From JBFWIL01 sp050256015 (lineage in GTDB: Bacteria; Bacteroidota; Bacteroidia; Bacteroidales; Prolixibacteraceae), in assembly GCA_050256015.1 (NCBI GenBank), contig JBFWIL010000063.1, forward strand, positions 1 through 11,985: a stretch of 11,985 nt of DNA. The letters run 5' to 3'. The notes below the pieces were generated by a model. That model saw only the letters and a program-made list of their open reading frames with translations. It was not told the DNA's origin and did no database searches. Shown here piece by piece: positions 1 to 7,238 of this stretch (positions are counted from its first letter, which is position 1; every line of letters starts with the position of its first letter). A program made the position numbers and the translations under genes.

Positions 1-346
1 TCTCCACAGCGAGGACGGCTATGATGAAATCTCGCTCACCGGACCGTTCTCCTACATTTCCAACAAAGGAGCAGGAACACTCGGCCCGCGGGAGATACTG
101 CAAACCGAACCGCTGAAAGCCGAAGACCTGAACGGAGGGAAGACGGTGAAAGAAGCAGCCGACATCTTTATGAACGTGCTACAGGGAAAAGGCACCGAGG
201 CCCAGCACAAGGTCGTCATTGCCAATTCTGCTATCGGACTGAGAACCGTGTACCCGGACAAAAAACTGGAAGACTGCATTACCGAGGCCGAAAATTCGCT
301 GTACGGACAAAAAGCCCTGGACAGCTTCCGCAAACTGGTCGGATAA
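1..346 (+). CDS. trpD: Anthranilate phosphoribosyltransferase, C-terminal part (5' end outside window)
   Basis: This is the last 114 codons of TrpD, read in frame from base 2 to the TAA at 344-346. TrpD transfers the phosphoribosyl group of PRPP to anthranilate, the second step of tryptophan synthesis, in the cytoplasm. The fragment opens with HSEDGYDEISLTG (residues 2-14), the conserved HS-x2-G-x-DE segment of the phosphoribosyl/anthranilate site, followed by a GPREI segment. It ends in the usual helical C-terminus (ALDSFRKLVG). The family is about 330 aa long, so the N-terminal two thirds, including the PRPP-binding glycine-rich motif, lie upstream of the window. trpC follows after 52 nt on the same strand, which supports an operon. 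A GTG at 146 is internal and is not a start. I see nothing abnormal in the visible part. Confidence 0.95.
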   Translation, partial: LHSEDGYDEISLTGPFSYISNKGAGTLGPREILQTEPLKAEDLNGGKTVKEAADIFMNVLQGKGTEAQHKVVIANSAIGLRTVYPDKKLEDCITEAENSLYGQKALDSFRKLVG

Positions 347-398
347 GCCGCGCCCCTGAAATGAACGATAAACCGAGATCATAAGAAAACAGTTCCTC

Positions 399-1181
399 AT
401 GACCATACTAGACGAGATCAACGCCCGCAAACGGCAGGAAATAAAACAGGCCATGGCCGCCGTCAGTACAGACGAACTCCGTGCCCGCCCGCTCTTCACC
501 CGTCCGGTTAATTCCCTGAAAATGGCACTGAAAGAACCGGGAGCCAGCGGCATCATTGCCGAGTTCAAGACCAGCTCGCCATCCAGGGGTCTCATCCATG
601 CCGGGGCCGATGTCACTACCGTCACCACAGGCTATGTGGCAGCCGGGGCTTCAGGGCTCTCGGTGCTTACCGATACGCATTTCTTCGGAGGCTCGACCGA
701 AAATCTGGAGAAAGCGCGAAGAGCCAATCCCCATACCCCCATCCTGCGCAAAGATTTCATTCTCCACCCTTACCAGCTCTATGAAGCCAAAGCCCGGGGA
801 GCCGATGTGGTTCTGCTCATCGCGGCCAGCCTCGGGACAGAAGATATGCTGGAGCTGGCGCGCACAGCCCGGGAAATCGGGCTGGAAGTGCTGGCCGAGC
901 TGCACGCCGAAGAAGAAATGGAAAAGCTGAACCCTTACGTGGACCTGGTAGGGATAAACAACCGGAACCTGAAAACCTTTGCCGTAGATCTGGAAACCTC
1001 GGTGAGGCTCAGCCGGCTGTTGCCCCGGGAGCTGACCCGCATCTCCGAAAGCGGACTCTCCTCTCCGGGACACATCCGAGCCTTGCGGCAAGCCGGTTTC
1101 GAAGGCTTTCTTATGGGCGAGACCTTTATGAAAACACCAGATCCTGCGGTCTGCTGCCGGGCTTTCATTCAAAGCCTGTAA
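399..1181 (+). CDS. trpC: Indole-3-glycerol phosphate synthase
   Basis: This 260-aa TIM-barrel enzyme converts carboxyphenylaminodeoxyribulose-5-phosphate to indole-3-glycerol phosphate with loss of CO2 and water. Family motifs appear in order: IIAEFKTSSPSRG (52-64), LSVLTD (87-92), PILRKDF (114-120), VLAELH (164-169), GINNRNL (185-191), ISESG (215-219) and GFLMGE (236-241). By alignment with the well-studied archaeal enzyme, the catalytic set is E55, K57, K118, E167, N187 and E217, all present. It is a single-function TrpC, not the TrpC-TrpF fusion of enterobacteria, because trpF is a separate gene downstream. The ATG at 399 gives the normal N-terminus (MTILDEI) and is preceded by A4-CAG rather than a Shine-Dalgarno sequence. 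It lies 52 nt after trpD and 130 nt before trpF. Confidence 0.98.
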   Translation: MTILDEINARKRQEIKQAMAAVSTDELRARPLFTRPVNSLKMALKEPGASGIIAEFKTSSPSRGLIHAGADVTTVTTGYVAAGASGLSVLTDTHFFGGSTENLEKARRANPHTPILRKDFILHPYQLYEAKARGADVVLLIAASLGTEDMLELARTAREIGLEVLAELHAEEEMEKLNPYVDLVGINNRNLKTFAVDLETSVRLSRLLPRELTRISESGLSSPGHIRALRQAGFEGFLMGETFMKTPDPAVCCRAFIQSL

Positions 1182-1217
1182 ACAGGAACAGGCTCAAGAG
1201 CACCAGAAAAATCCGTT

Positions 1218-1249
1218 TCTGCCGCCTTTGCCGGAAGCCAGGCGGCAGA
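1218..1249 (+). repeat. Perfect 10-bp inverted repeat in the trpC-trpF spacer
   Basis: TCTGCCGCCT at 1218-1227 is the exact reverse complement of AGGCGGCAGA at 1240-1249, with a 12-nt loop. The stem is GC-rich and should form a stable hairpin in the trp mRNA. No U-run follows, so it is not a typical intrinsic terminator. It sits in the 130-nt gap between trpC and trpF. It could protect mRNA ends, be a processing site, or be spacer DNA without a function; the sequence does not decide between these. Confidence 0.6.
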
Positions 1250-1311
1250 CCGCAAATGAAAAACAAAAACAAAGCGGCTTCGGCCGGTCACGAATAAAAA
1301 AAACAGGAACG

Positions 1312-1992
1312 ATGAACCAAACGATCAAGATAAAAATCTGCGGGATGCGCCATCCGGAGAATATAGCAGCCGTAGCCGTACTCCGTCCCGACTATCTGGG
1401 TTTTATTTTTCACCCCGGCTCCTCCCGCTACGTGGGCGCAAAGCCGCCGCTGGAGCTTTTTTCCAGCCTTCCGGACACAATAGGCCGGATCGGGGTGTTT
1501 GTCGATGAAGATCCGCATCAGCTCAGAGCCCTCTGCCGGCAATACGGGTTCTTTGCCGCGCAGCTGCACGGGCGGGAGACCCCTGCACAATGCCGCCTGA
1601 TCAGGGAAAACGGACTGCAGGTCATCAAAGCCTTTGCCCTGGACGAACAATTTGACTTCAGGCAGCTGGAAGCCTATGCGGAGACGGTCAACTATTTTCT
1701 CTTCGACACCCGGGGAAGCCTGCCGGGAGGCACGGGCAGGAAGTTTAACTGGCAGCTGCTGGAGCGTTACCGGCTGGCGGTACCCTTCTTTCTGAGCGGG
1801 GGCATCGGTCCGGCCGATGCCCCCGCCCTGCTGGCCCTGCAACATCCGCAATTTTATGCAGCCGATGTAAACAGCAGCTTTGAGCAAGCCCCGGCCCTGA
1901 AAAATGTCTGCCGTCTGAAGCCGTTTATCCGGGCCCTGCGACACAAAGAAAGAAACAGCTCCGGCAGTCCCCCGCAAGAAACAACCGGTTAA
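1312..1992 (+). CDS. trpF: Phosphoribosylanthranilate isomerase
   Basis: This 226-aa TIM-barrel enzyme isomerises N-(5-phosphoribosyl)anthranilate by Amadori rearrangement, between the TrpD and TrpC steps. Visible motifs are KICGM (8-12) with the general-base cysteine C10, LGFIFHPGSSRYV (29-41), QLHG (84-87), LFDT (130-133) with the general-acid aspartate D132, LSGGI (161-165) and the phosphate-binding DVNSSFE (185-191). I chose the ATG at 1312 over an in-frame upstream start at 1228. It puts KICGM at the usual distance from the N-terminus, and the upstream segment (many K, R and Q) looks like translated spacer. The last 15 or so residues (HKERNSSGSPPQETTG) form a low-complexity tail beyond the barrel. 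The start is preceded by A8-CAG-GAACG, an arrangement also seen before trpA. Confidence 0.96.
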   Translation: MNQTIKIKICGMRHPENIAAVAVLRPDYLGFIFHPGSSRYVGAKPPLELFSSLPDTIGRIGVFVDEDPHQLRALCRQYGFFAAQLHGRETPAQCRLIRENGLQVIKAFALDEQFDFRQLEAYAETVNYFLFDTRGSLPGGTGRKFNWQLLERYRLAVPFFLSGGIGPADAPALLALQHPQFYAADVNSSFEQAPALKNVCRLKPFIRALRHKERNSSGSPPQETTG

Positions 1993-2126
1993 AAATGCAC
2001 AAGCCTGCAACCCGCGAAACCGCCGGCAACAACGGCAAAGCTAACAAGACACAAAAAACAAAAGCCGGCGTACGTAAACCGGGAAAAAGAACAGAATAAA
2101 AAAACATCAGCAAAAAAACACCGATT

Positions 2127-3308
2127 ATGAGCTATCAGGTCAATCAAAAAGGATATTACGGAGAATTTGGCGGGACCTTTATTCCCGAGATGATGGTTCC
2201 CAACATCCGGGAACTGAAAGAAAAGTACCTGGACATTATCAACTCCTACCACTTCAGGCAGGATTATATCCGGCTGCTTAAAGACTACGTGGGCCGTCCC
2301 TCCCCACTGTACTACGCCAAACGGCTGAGCGAACATTACCAGACCCGCATCTTCCTGAAAAGGGAAGATCTGAACCACACCGGTTCGCACAAAATCAACA
2401 ACACCATCGGGCAGATCTTGCTGGCCCGGGCCCTGGGCAAAACGCGTATCATTGCCGAGACCGGGGCCGGCCAGCACGGGCTGGCCACGGCTACGGTCTG
2501 TGCCCTGCTGAATACAAACTGCGTGGTATACATGGGCGCACTCGACGTGGAGCGCCAGGCCCCCAATGTAAAAAAGATGCGCATGCTGGGTGCTACGGTG
2601 GTGCCGGTGGAGTCGGGCAACCGTACGCTTAAGGATGCCACCAACGAAGCCATGCGCGACTGGATCAACCATCCGGTCGACACGCATTACATCATCGGCT
2701 CGGTTGTAGGGCCCCATCCCTTTCCTGACATGGTTGCCCGTTTTCAGTCGGTTATCAGCGAGGAAGTCAAATGGCAGCTTGACGAGCATGCGGGCCGCGA
2801 ACTACCCGACCGGGTGATGGCCTGCGTGGGCGGAGGCAGCAATGCCGCCGGCATCTTTTATCATTTTTTGGATCATAAACAGGTTGAACTGATTGGCGTG
2901 GAAGCTGCCGGCAAGGGTCTGCACAGCGGAGAAAGCGCCGCCACCCTGGCCCTGGGCAGGCCCGGGGTGCTGCACAGCTCGCGTTCCTACATCATCCAGA
3001 CCGAAGACGGACAGATCACCGAGCCTTATTCCATCTCGGCCGGACTCGACTATCCGGGTATCGGTCCGCTGCATGCCAACCTGTTCAAAAGCGGCCGGGC
3101 CCGTTACCTGTCGGCCACCGACGATGAAGTGCTGGAAGCCGCCCTGCAGCTAACCCGGCTGGAAGGCATTATCCCCGCCCTGGAGTCGGCCCATGCCCTG
3201 GCCGCACTCAAACAGATCCGTCTCAACCCCGAAGAGATTACCGTGATCAACCTCTCGGGACGGGGCGACAAAGACATGGAAACGTATTTAAATCACTTTG
3301 GTTACTAG
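2127..3308 (+). CDS. trpB: Tryptophan synthase beta chain
   Basis: This 393-aa PLP enzyme condenses indole with L-serine to give tryptophan. It works in a heterotetramer with TrpA, which supplies indole through a tunnel. Landmarks are GEFGGTFIPE (12-21), LNHTGSHKIN (82-91) with the Schiff-base lysine K89, AETGAGQHG (110-118) with the catalytic glutamate E111, the phosphate-binding GGGSNA (235-240), the VEAAGKGLHSGE segment (258-269) and LSGRGDKD (376-383), in which S377 contacts the pyridine nitrogen. Length and motifs fit the TrpA-partnered TrpB1 type rather than the longer TrpB2 type. It lies 134 nt after trpF and 70 nt before trpA. The order D-C-F-B-A is the classical one; in some Bacteroides, as I recall, trpB comes first in the operon. 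The start is preceded by A7-CAC-CGATT. Confidence 0.98.
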   Translation: MSYQVNQKGYYGEFGGTFIPEMMVPNIRELKEKYLDIINSYHFRQDYIRLLKDYVGRPSPLYYAKRLSEHYQTRIFLKREDLNHTGSHKINNTIGQILLARALGKTRIIAETGAGQHGLATATVCALLNTNCVVYMGALDVERQAPNVKKMRMLGATVVPVESGNRTLKDATNEAMRDWINHPVDTHYIIGSVVGPHPFPDMVARFQSVISEEVKWQLDEHAGRELPDRVMACVGGGSNAAGIFYHFLDHKQVELIGVEAAGKGLHSGESAATLALGRPGVLHSSRSYIIQTEDGQITEPYSISAGLDYPGIGPLHANLFKSGRARYLSATDDEVLEAALQLTRLEGIIPALESAHALAALKQIRLNPEEITVINLSGRGDKDMETYLNHFGY

Positions 3309-3353
3309 CCGGTCACGTGCCGGCAGATTCCCGGACGGCAAACAGCTGTCCGG
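3308..3353 (+). repeat. Two short GC-rich inverted repeats in the trpB-trpA spacer
   Basis: GCCGG at 3308-3312 can pair with CCGGC at 3320-3324, and CCGGAC at 3331-3336 with GTCCGG at 3348-3353. The first begins at the last base of the trpB stop codon. Neither is followed by a U-run, so termination is unlikely. Both stems are short and could arise by chance in this CCGG-rich spacer. Confidence 0.35.
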
Positions 3354-3378
3354 CAAACCGACAAAAAAAACAGCAATT

Positions 3379-4179
3379 ATGAGCACATATAACCGCATTG
3401 ACCTATTGTTCCGGGAAAAAGAGAAAAACATCCTGTCGGTTTACTTCACCGCAGGCTATCCCGGGCCGAACGACACCGTCCCCCTAATCCGGGAGTTGGG
3501 AAAAAACGGGGTGGAACTGATTGAGATAGGCATGCCTTTTTCCGATCCGGTAGCCGACGGACCCGTCATCCAGCAAAGCAGTCACGCAGCCCTGCAAAAC
3601 GGCATGAGCGTCAAAAAACTTTTCGAACAACTCCGTGACATCCGCCGGGAGGTACGCATCCCTTTGATCCTGATGGGTTACCTGAACCCCGTTCTGCAGT
3701 TCGGCATGGAAAACTTTTGCAGAAAATGCGCGGAAACCGGTATTGACGGGATCATTCTGCCCGACCTGCCCATGGAGGTTTACCGGGAAGCATACCGGGA
3801 ACTTTTCGATCGTTACAGTCTGCACAACATTCTGCTGATCACCCCGGAAACCTCCCCGCAGCGTCTGCAGGAAATAGACCGGACCACCGGCGGCTTCATA
3901 TACATGGTCTCCAGCTCATCGACCACGGGAGCCAAAGACAAGGTCAGCGACTACCGGCAGGACTATTTTGAACGGATCGGGTCGGCCAATCTCAACCACC
4001 CGCGGCTTATCGGCTTTGGCATATCCAACCGGGAAACCTTTAATCATGCCTGCCGCTATGCCCGGGGCGCCATTATCGGCAGCGCCTTTGTACGCGCCCT
4101 GGAAGGAGAAGGCAGCCTGGAGGAAAAGGTCGGCCGCTTTGTGAAAAACATCCGCCAGGCGCCTGTTAAATTCTGTTAA
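3379..4179 (+). CDS. trpA: Tryptophan synthase alpha chain
   Basis: This 266-aa TIM-barrel protein cleaves indole-3-glycerol phosphate to indole and glyceraldehyde-3-phosphate and passes indole to TrpB. It matches enterobacterial TrpA at the catalytic positions without renumbering: E49 in IEIGMPFSDPVADGP (48-62), D60 in the same motif, and Y175 in FIYMVSSSSTTG (173-184). YFTAGYPG (22-29) and ILPDLPMEV (126-134) are also typical, and GIIL/IGSAFV segments fit the phosphate-site strands. The ATG at 3379 is preferred over an in-frame upstream start at 3298, which would lie inside the end of trpB and add a basic 27-residue leader unlike the family. A8-CAG-CAATT precedes the start. No terminator follows directly, so transcription may run into the small ORF at 4255. 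Confidence 0.98.
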   Translation: MSTYNRIDLLFREKEKNILSVYFTAGYPGPNDTVPLIRELGKNGVELIEIGMPFSDPVADGPVIQQSSHAALQNGMSVKKLFEQLRDIRREVRIPLILMGYLNPVLQFGMENFCRKCAETGIDGIILPDLPMEVYREAYRELFDRYSLHNILLITPETSPQRLQEIDRTTGGFIYMVSSSSTTGAKDKVSDYRQDYFERIGSANLNHPRLIGFGISNRETFNHACRYARGAIIGSAFVRALEGEGSLEEKVGRFVKNIRQAPVKFC

Positions 4180-4254
4180 GTTATATTATACAACATGTGG
4201 AGTATGGAGGCTTTTGTTTATCTTAGGACATGAAAACAATAAACGTTCAGAGCC

Positions 4255-4449
4255 ATGATTGAATATGCAAAAGTCATTTTACCCAAAGTAAGTTTTAGCA
4301 AAGACCTGTTCCGCAAGGAGCTGGTCAAGTGTGTCAACTGGGTGGAAGACCCTGTAGAACTCGCCGAGCTCAGCAGCTGGTGTCGGGAAGAGTTCGGGCA
4401 GATATACCCGGACATACTGGAGGAAGTTTTTACAACAAATGCTGCATAA
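4255..4449 (+). CDS. Small uncharacterised protein (64 aa) downstream of trpA
   Basis: This ATG-to-TAA ORF encodes 64 residues, starting MIEYAKVILPKVSFSKDLF. It is acidic, contains two cysteines (one in KCVNWVEDP, one in SSWCREEFG), and lacks a signal peptide or membrane segment. The balanced composition, amphipathic pattern and aromatic residues look like a real folded helical protein rather than chance translation. From memory it resembles a short conserved Bacteroidota protein without an assigned function, but I cannot check this. It begins 75 nt after trpA, in a spacer that is less A-skewed than the other trp spacers, so it may have its own promoter; I found no convincing promoter motif. 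An intrinsic terminator begins 9 nt after its stop, so it is the last gene of this transcription unit. I assign no function. Confidence 0.75.
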   Translation: MIEYAKVILPKVSFSKDLFRKELVKCVNWVEDPVELAELSSWCREEFGQIYPDILEEVFTTNAA

Positions 4450-4458
4450 TTCAGACAT

Positions 4459-4485
4459 AAGGAGCCTTCCCGGGCTCCTTGTTTT
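4459..4485 (+). terminator. Intrinsic terminator of the trp/small-ORF unit
   Basis: AAGGAGCC (4459-4466) pairs perfectly with GGCTCCTT (4473-4480) across a 6-nt loop and is followed by GTTTT. The 8-bp stem plus U-tract directly after the 64-aa ORF fits a rho-independent terminator for rightward transcription. Confidence 0.8.
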
Positions 4486-4491
4486 AAAAAG

Positions 4492-4526
4492 CCAGAAAAG
4501 GCCGGCAGATTGCCGGCCTTTTCTGG
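4492..4526. terminator. Symmetric hairpin, probable bidirectional terminator between convergent genes
   Basis: A perfect 16-bp inverted repeat runs from 4492-4507 (CCAGAAAAGGCCGGCA) to 4511-4526, with a 3-nt loop. Its core is GGCCGGCA/TGCCGGCC, and the arms carry AAAA on one side and TTTT on the other, so each strand reads as a GC stem followed by a U-tract. It lies 18 nt beyond the nrdJ stop and just past the trp-side terminator. It most likely ends nrdJ transcription and backs up the rightward terminator. Confidence 0.85.
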
Positions 4527-4544
4527 TATCGATTTTCGCACCGA

Positions 4545-7100
4545 TCATCCGCACTTGGACGATCCGCAATCGTTACAGGTCAGGCAGCCTTCCTGGTAAA
4601 TCACGTTTTTTGAACCGCATTCGCCGCAAAGGGCTCCGTCGACAAGGGTTCCGTTCGGAATGTATTTCTTCAAGGCACGGGCCACCCCGGCTTTCCAGCT
4701 GTTGATCGTATCGTTATCCAGCTGCAGGCTGGTCACCGTGTCCACCACCTTGTGGATGGGCATGCCGTGACGCAGCACCCCTGAAATCAGCTTGGCATAG
4801 TTCCAGAACACAGGGTTAAACTTATAGGAAAGTCCTTCAATGGTGGTTTTGTAACCCCTCTTGTTGCAGTACTGGAAATCATAGCGCGAACTGCCCTCTT
4901 CATCCCGGCTCTTGATAATCTTGCCGCGGGTTACCGAGCGGGGCAGCAAGATGCCGTCCTCGTCGTCCTGCAAACCTGTAAAAATTTCGTACGGCTTCTC
5001 ATCGATCAGTCCGATGAACGCCACCCACTTGTCCTTGTTGTTCTGGAAACGCACCACGTCGGCATCAAGTTCTTCAGGCCGCTTGGTAGGGAACTTGTTG
5101 ATGTTATGCCGTTCCTCCTTTTTGCTGGTTACCAGCACACCCGAGCGCGATCCGTCACGGTACACGGTCACCCCCTTGCACCCGCATTTCCAGGCCTCGA
5201 AGTAAAGCTTACCGACCATATCTTCTTCCACATCCGACGGCAGGTTAATGGTTACACTGATGGAGTGGTCCACCCATTTCTGGATGCGTCCCTGCATACG
5301 CACCTTGTTGAGCCAGTCCACATCATTGGAAGTAGCCTTGTAATAAGGCGACCGGCTAACCATCTCGTCCAGTTCCTCCTGACTGTAACTTTTATTCACC
5401 TTGTAGCCGTTTACCTCCATCCAGCTTACAAACTTGTGATGAAAGACGATGTATTCCTCCCAGCTGTCGCCTACTTCATCCACAAAGTCAATACGTACAT
5501 CCTTGTCGTTCGGGTTCACCTTGCGACGACGTTTGTAAACAGGCATAAACACCGGCTCAATACCCGAAGTGGTCTGGGTCATGAGGCTGGTTGTTCCCGT
5601 GGGGGCAATGGTCAGCAACGCAATGTTGCGGCGTCCGTATTTCACCATCTCCCCATAGAGCGATTCATCCTCTTTACGCAAACGGTTAATCATGGGGTTG
5701 TTTTTTTCCCTTTCGGCATCATATAGCTTAAAAGCACCCCGTTCTCTGGCCAGGAGCACCGAAGAACGGTAAGCTTCCACGGCCAGGGTCTTGTGAACCT
5801 CCTCGCTGAAATCGGTAGCTGCTTCCGTACCGTAACGCAGTCCGAGAGAAGCAAGCATATCCCCCTCGGCGGTAATGCCCACCCCCGTGCGGCGTCCTTC
5901 CCAGGCTTTGTTCCGGATCTTCTCCCAAAGTCGCCGTTCGGTGTATTTTATCTCCTCGTCTTCCGGGTCAGCGTCGATCTTGGCCAGGATGGCATCGATC
6001 TTTTCCAGTTCCAGGTCAATGATGTCGTCCATGATCCGCTGGGCACAGGCCACGTGCTGTTTAAACAGCGCAAAGTTAAAGCGGGCCGCATCGGTAAAAG
6101 GTTTTTCCACGTAAGAATACAGGTTGATGGCCAACAGCCGGCAACTGTCGTACGGGCAAAGCGGAATTTCCCCGCAGGGATTGGTCGACACTGTACGGTA
6201 TCCCAGGTCGGCGTAACAGTCGGGTACCGATTCGCGGATAATCGTGTCCCAGAAAAGAATGCCAGGTTCGGCCGATTTCCAGGCGTTGTGGACGATCTTC
6301 CGCCAGAGGCGGCAGGCATCCGTATCGCGAGCAAACACGGGCTTGTCTGATTCGATGGGGTATTGCTGCCGGTAGATAACCCCCTGCTCCACGGCCCGCA
6401 TAAACTCATCGTGAATCTTGACCGACACGTTGGCCCCTGTCACCTTGCCCTGTTCCAGCTTGGCGTCGATGAACTTTTCCGAATCGGGATGCCTGATCGA
6501 GACAGAAAGCATCAGTGCCCCGCGGCGTCCGTCCTGGGCTACCTCGCGGGTTGAATTCGAAAAACGTTCCATGAAAGGCACGATGCCCGTGGAGGTCAGT
6601 GCCGAATTTTTCACCGGCGAACCCTTCGGCCGGATGTGCGAGAGGTCGTGTCCCACTCCGCCACGACGTTTCATCAGCTGCACCTGTTCCTGGTCGATCT
6701 TCATGATACCGCCATACGAATCGGAACTGCCATCGTTTCCAACCACAAAGCAATTGGAAAGGGAGGCAATCTGAAATTCATTGCCAATGCCGGTCATCGG
6801 ACCGCCCTGGGGAACAATGTACTTAAAATCTTTCAGCAGCTCATAAATCTGCTGTTCACTTGCCGGATTGGCATAGGAGGTTTCAATCCGGGCAATCTCC
6901 CGGGCCAGCCGCCGGTGCATATCGTCGGGCGTAAGCTCAAAGATATTTCCGAAAGAATCTTTCAGGGCGTATTTGTTCACCCAGACCCGGGCAGCCAAAT
7001 CATCCCCCCCGAAATACTTCAGGGTTTCCCGGAAGGCCTGTTCCTGGGAATAGGTTTTTGTCCCTTTTTTTGTGCCTGCAACCACATTTTTCAACGTCAT
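4545..7100 (-). CDS. nrdJ: Adenosylcobalamin-dependent (class II) ribonucleotide reductase
   Basis: This 851-aa enzyme reduces ribonucleotides to deoxyribonucleotides using a radical generated from adenosylcobalamin, so it needs no oxygen and no separate radical subunit. NPCGE (307-311) carries N307, the thiyl-radical cysteine C309 and E311. C117 (in SNCFVVG) and C320 sit where the active-site redox pair is found in class II enzymes; C320 is 11 residues after C309, as in the Thermotoga enzyme. LLTIAPTGTTSLM (495-507) is the conserved barrel strand and loop. Residues of about 690-790 resemble a TSCPD domain. The C-terminus is cysteine-rich (C825, C828, C839, C842, C845, C850) and resembles a zinc ribbon, which probably delivers electrons from thioredoxin. 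I see no N-terminal ATP-cone. The ATG at 7100 gives a plausible N-terminus. It is alone on its strand with a 470-bp upstream gap, so it is probably monocistronic. Confidence 0.97.
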   Translation of the reverse strand: MTLKNVVAGTKKGTKTYSQEQAFRETLKYFGGDDLAARVWVNKYALKDSFGNIFELTPDDMHRRLAREIARIETSYANPASEQQIYELLKDFKYIVPQGGPMTGIGNEFQIASLSNCFVVGNDGSSDSYGGIMKIDQEQVQLMKRRGGVGHDLSHIRPKGSPVKNSALTSTGIVPFMERFSNSTREVAQDGRRGALMLSVSIRHPDSEKFIDAKLEQGKVTGANVSVKIHDEFMRAVEQGVIYRQQYPIESDKPVFARDTDACRLWRKIVHNAWKSAEPGILFWDTIIRESVPDCYADLGYRTVSTNPCGEIPLCPYDSCRLLAINLYSYVEKPFTDAARFNFALFKQHVACAQRIMDDIIDLELEKIDAILAKIDADPEDEEIKYTERRLWEKIRNKAWEGRRTGVGITAEGDMLASLGLRYGTEAATDFSEEVHKTLAVEAYRSSVLLARERGAFKLYDAEREKNNPMINRLRKEDESLYGEMVKYGRRNIALLTIAPTGTTSLMTQTTSGIEPVFMPVYKRRRKVNPNDKDVRIDFVDEVGDSWEEYIVFHHKFVSWMEVNGYKVNKSYSQEELDEMVSRSPYYKATSNDVDWLNKVRMQGRIQKWVDHSISVTINLPSDVEEDMVGKLYFEAWKCGCKGVTVYRDGSRSGVLVTSKKEERHNINKFPTKRPEELDADVVRFQNNKDKWVAFIGLIDEKPYEIFTGLQDDEDGILLPRSVTRGKIIKSRDEEGSSRYDFQYCNKRGYKTTIEGLSYKFNPVFWNYAKLISGVLRHGMPIHKVVDTVTSLQLDNDTINSWKAGVARALKKYIPNGTLVDGALCGECGSKNVIYQEGCLTCNDCGSSKCG

Positions 7101-7169
7101 AATAAAAAAATTAATTCAGTATGCTATGTTAACTGACTGCTTCCCTGAGAAAAAGTCAGCATTCCCTTT

Positions 7170-7200
7170 CTGCATTTTGCATATGCAAGATACGATGCAG
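7170..7200. repeat. Nested palindrome upstream of nrdJ
   Basis: The inner element is a perfect 12-bp palindrome, TTGCATATGCAA (7177-7188). It is flanked by CTGCAT (7170-7175) and ATGCAG (7195-7200), which are reverse complements of each other. Its symmetry suits a dimeric DNA-binding regulator, and it lies 70-100 bp upstream of the nrdJ start. No regulator is identified. Confidence 0.5.
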
Positions 7201-7204
7201 GCAT

Positions 7205-7224
7205 AAAAAAGTAAACACTTTTTT
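7205..7224. repeat. AT-rich hairpin upstream of nrdJ
   Basis: AAAAAAGT (7205-7212) is the exact reverse complement of ACTTTTTT (7217-7224), with a 4-nt loop. The stem has few GC pairs, so a role as a DNA site is as plausible as an RNA hairpin. Confidence 0.4.
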
Positions 7225-7238
7225 CGTCTGTCTGACGT

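Noticed and set aside
1228..1311. Longer trpF with a 28-residue N-terminal extension
   Set aside because: The extension is low-complexity and basic, includes half of the intercistronic hairpin, and would displace KICGM from its normal position near the N-terminus.
3298..3378. Longer trpA starting inside the end of trpB
   Set aside because: The added 27 residues look like translated spacer, and the ATG at 3379 gives catalytic positions E49, D60 and Y175 matching the family numbering exactly.
5106..5726. 206-codon plus-strand ORF opposite nrdJ
   Set aside because: It is a shadow of the nrdJ reading frame, which has full motif support; the antisense translation has no recognisable features.
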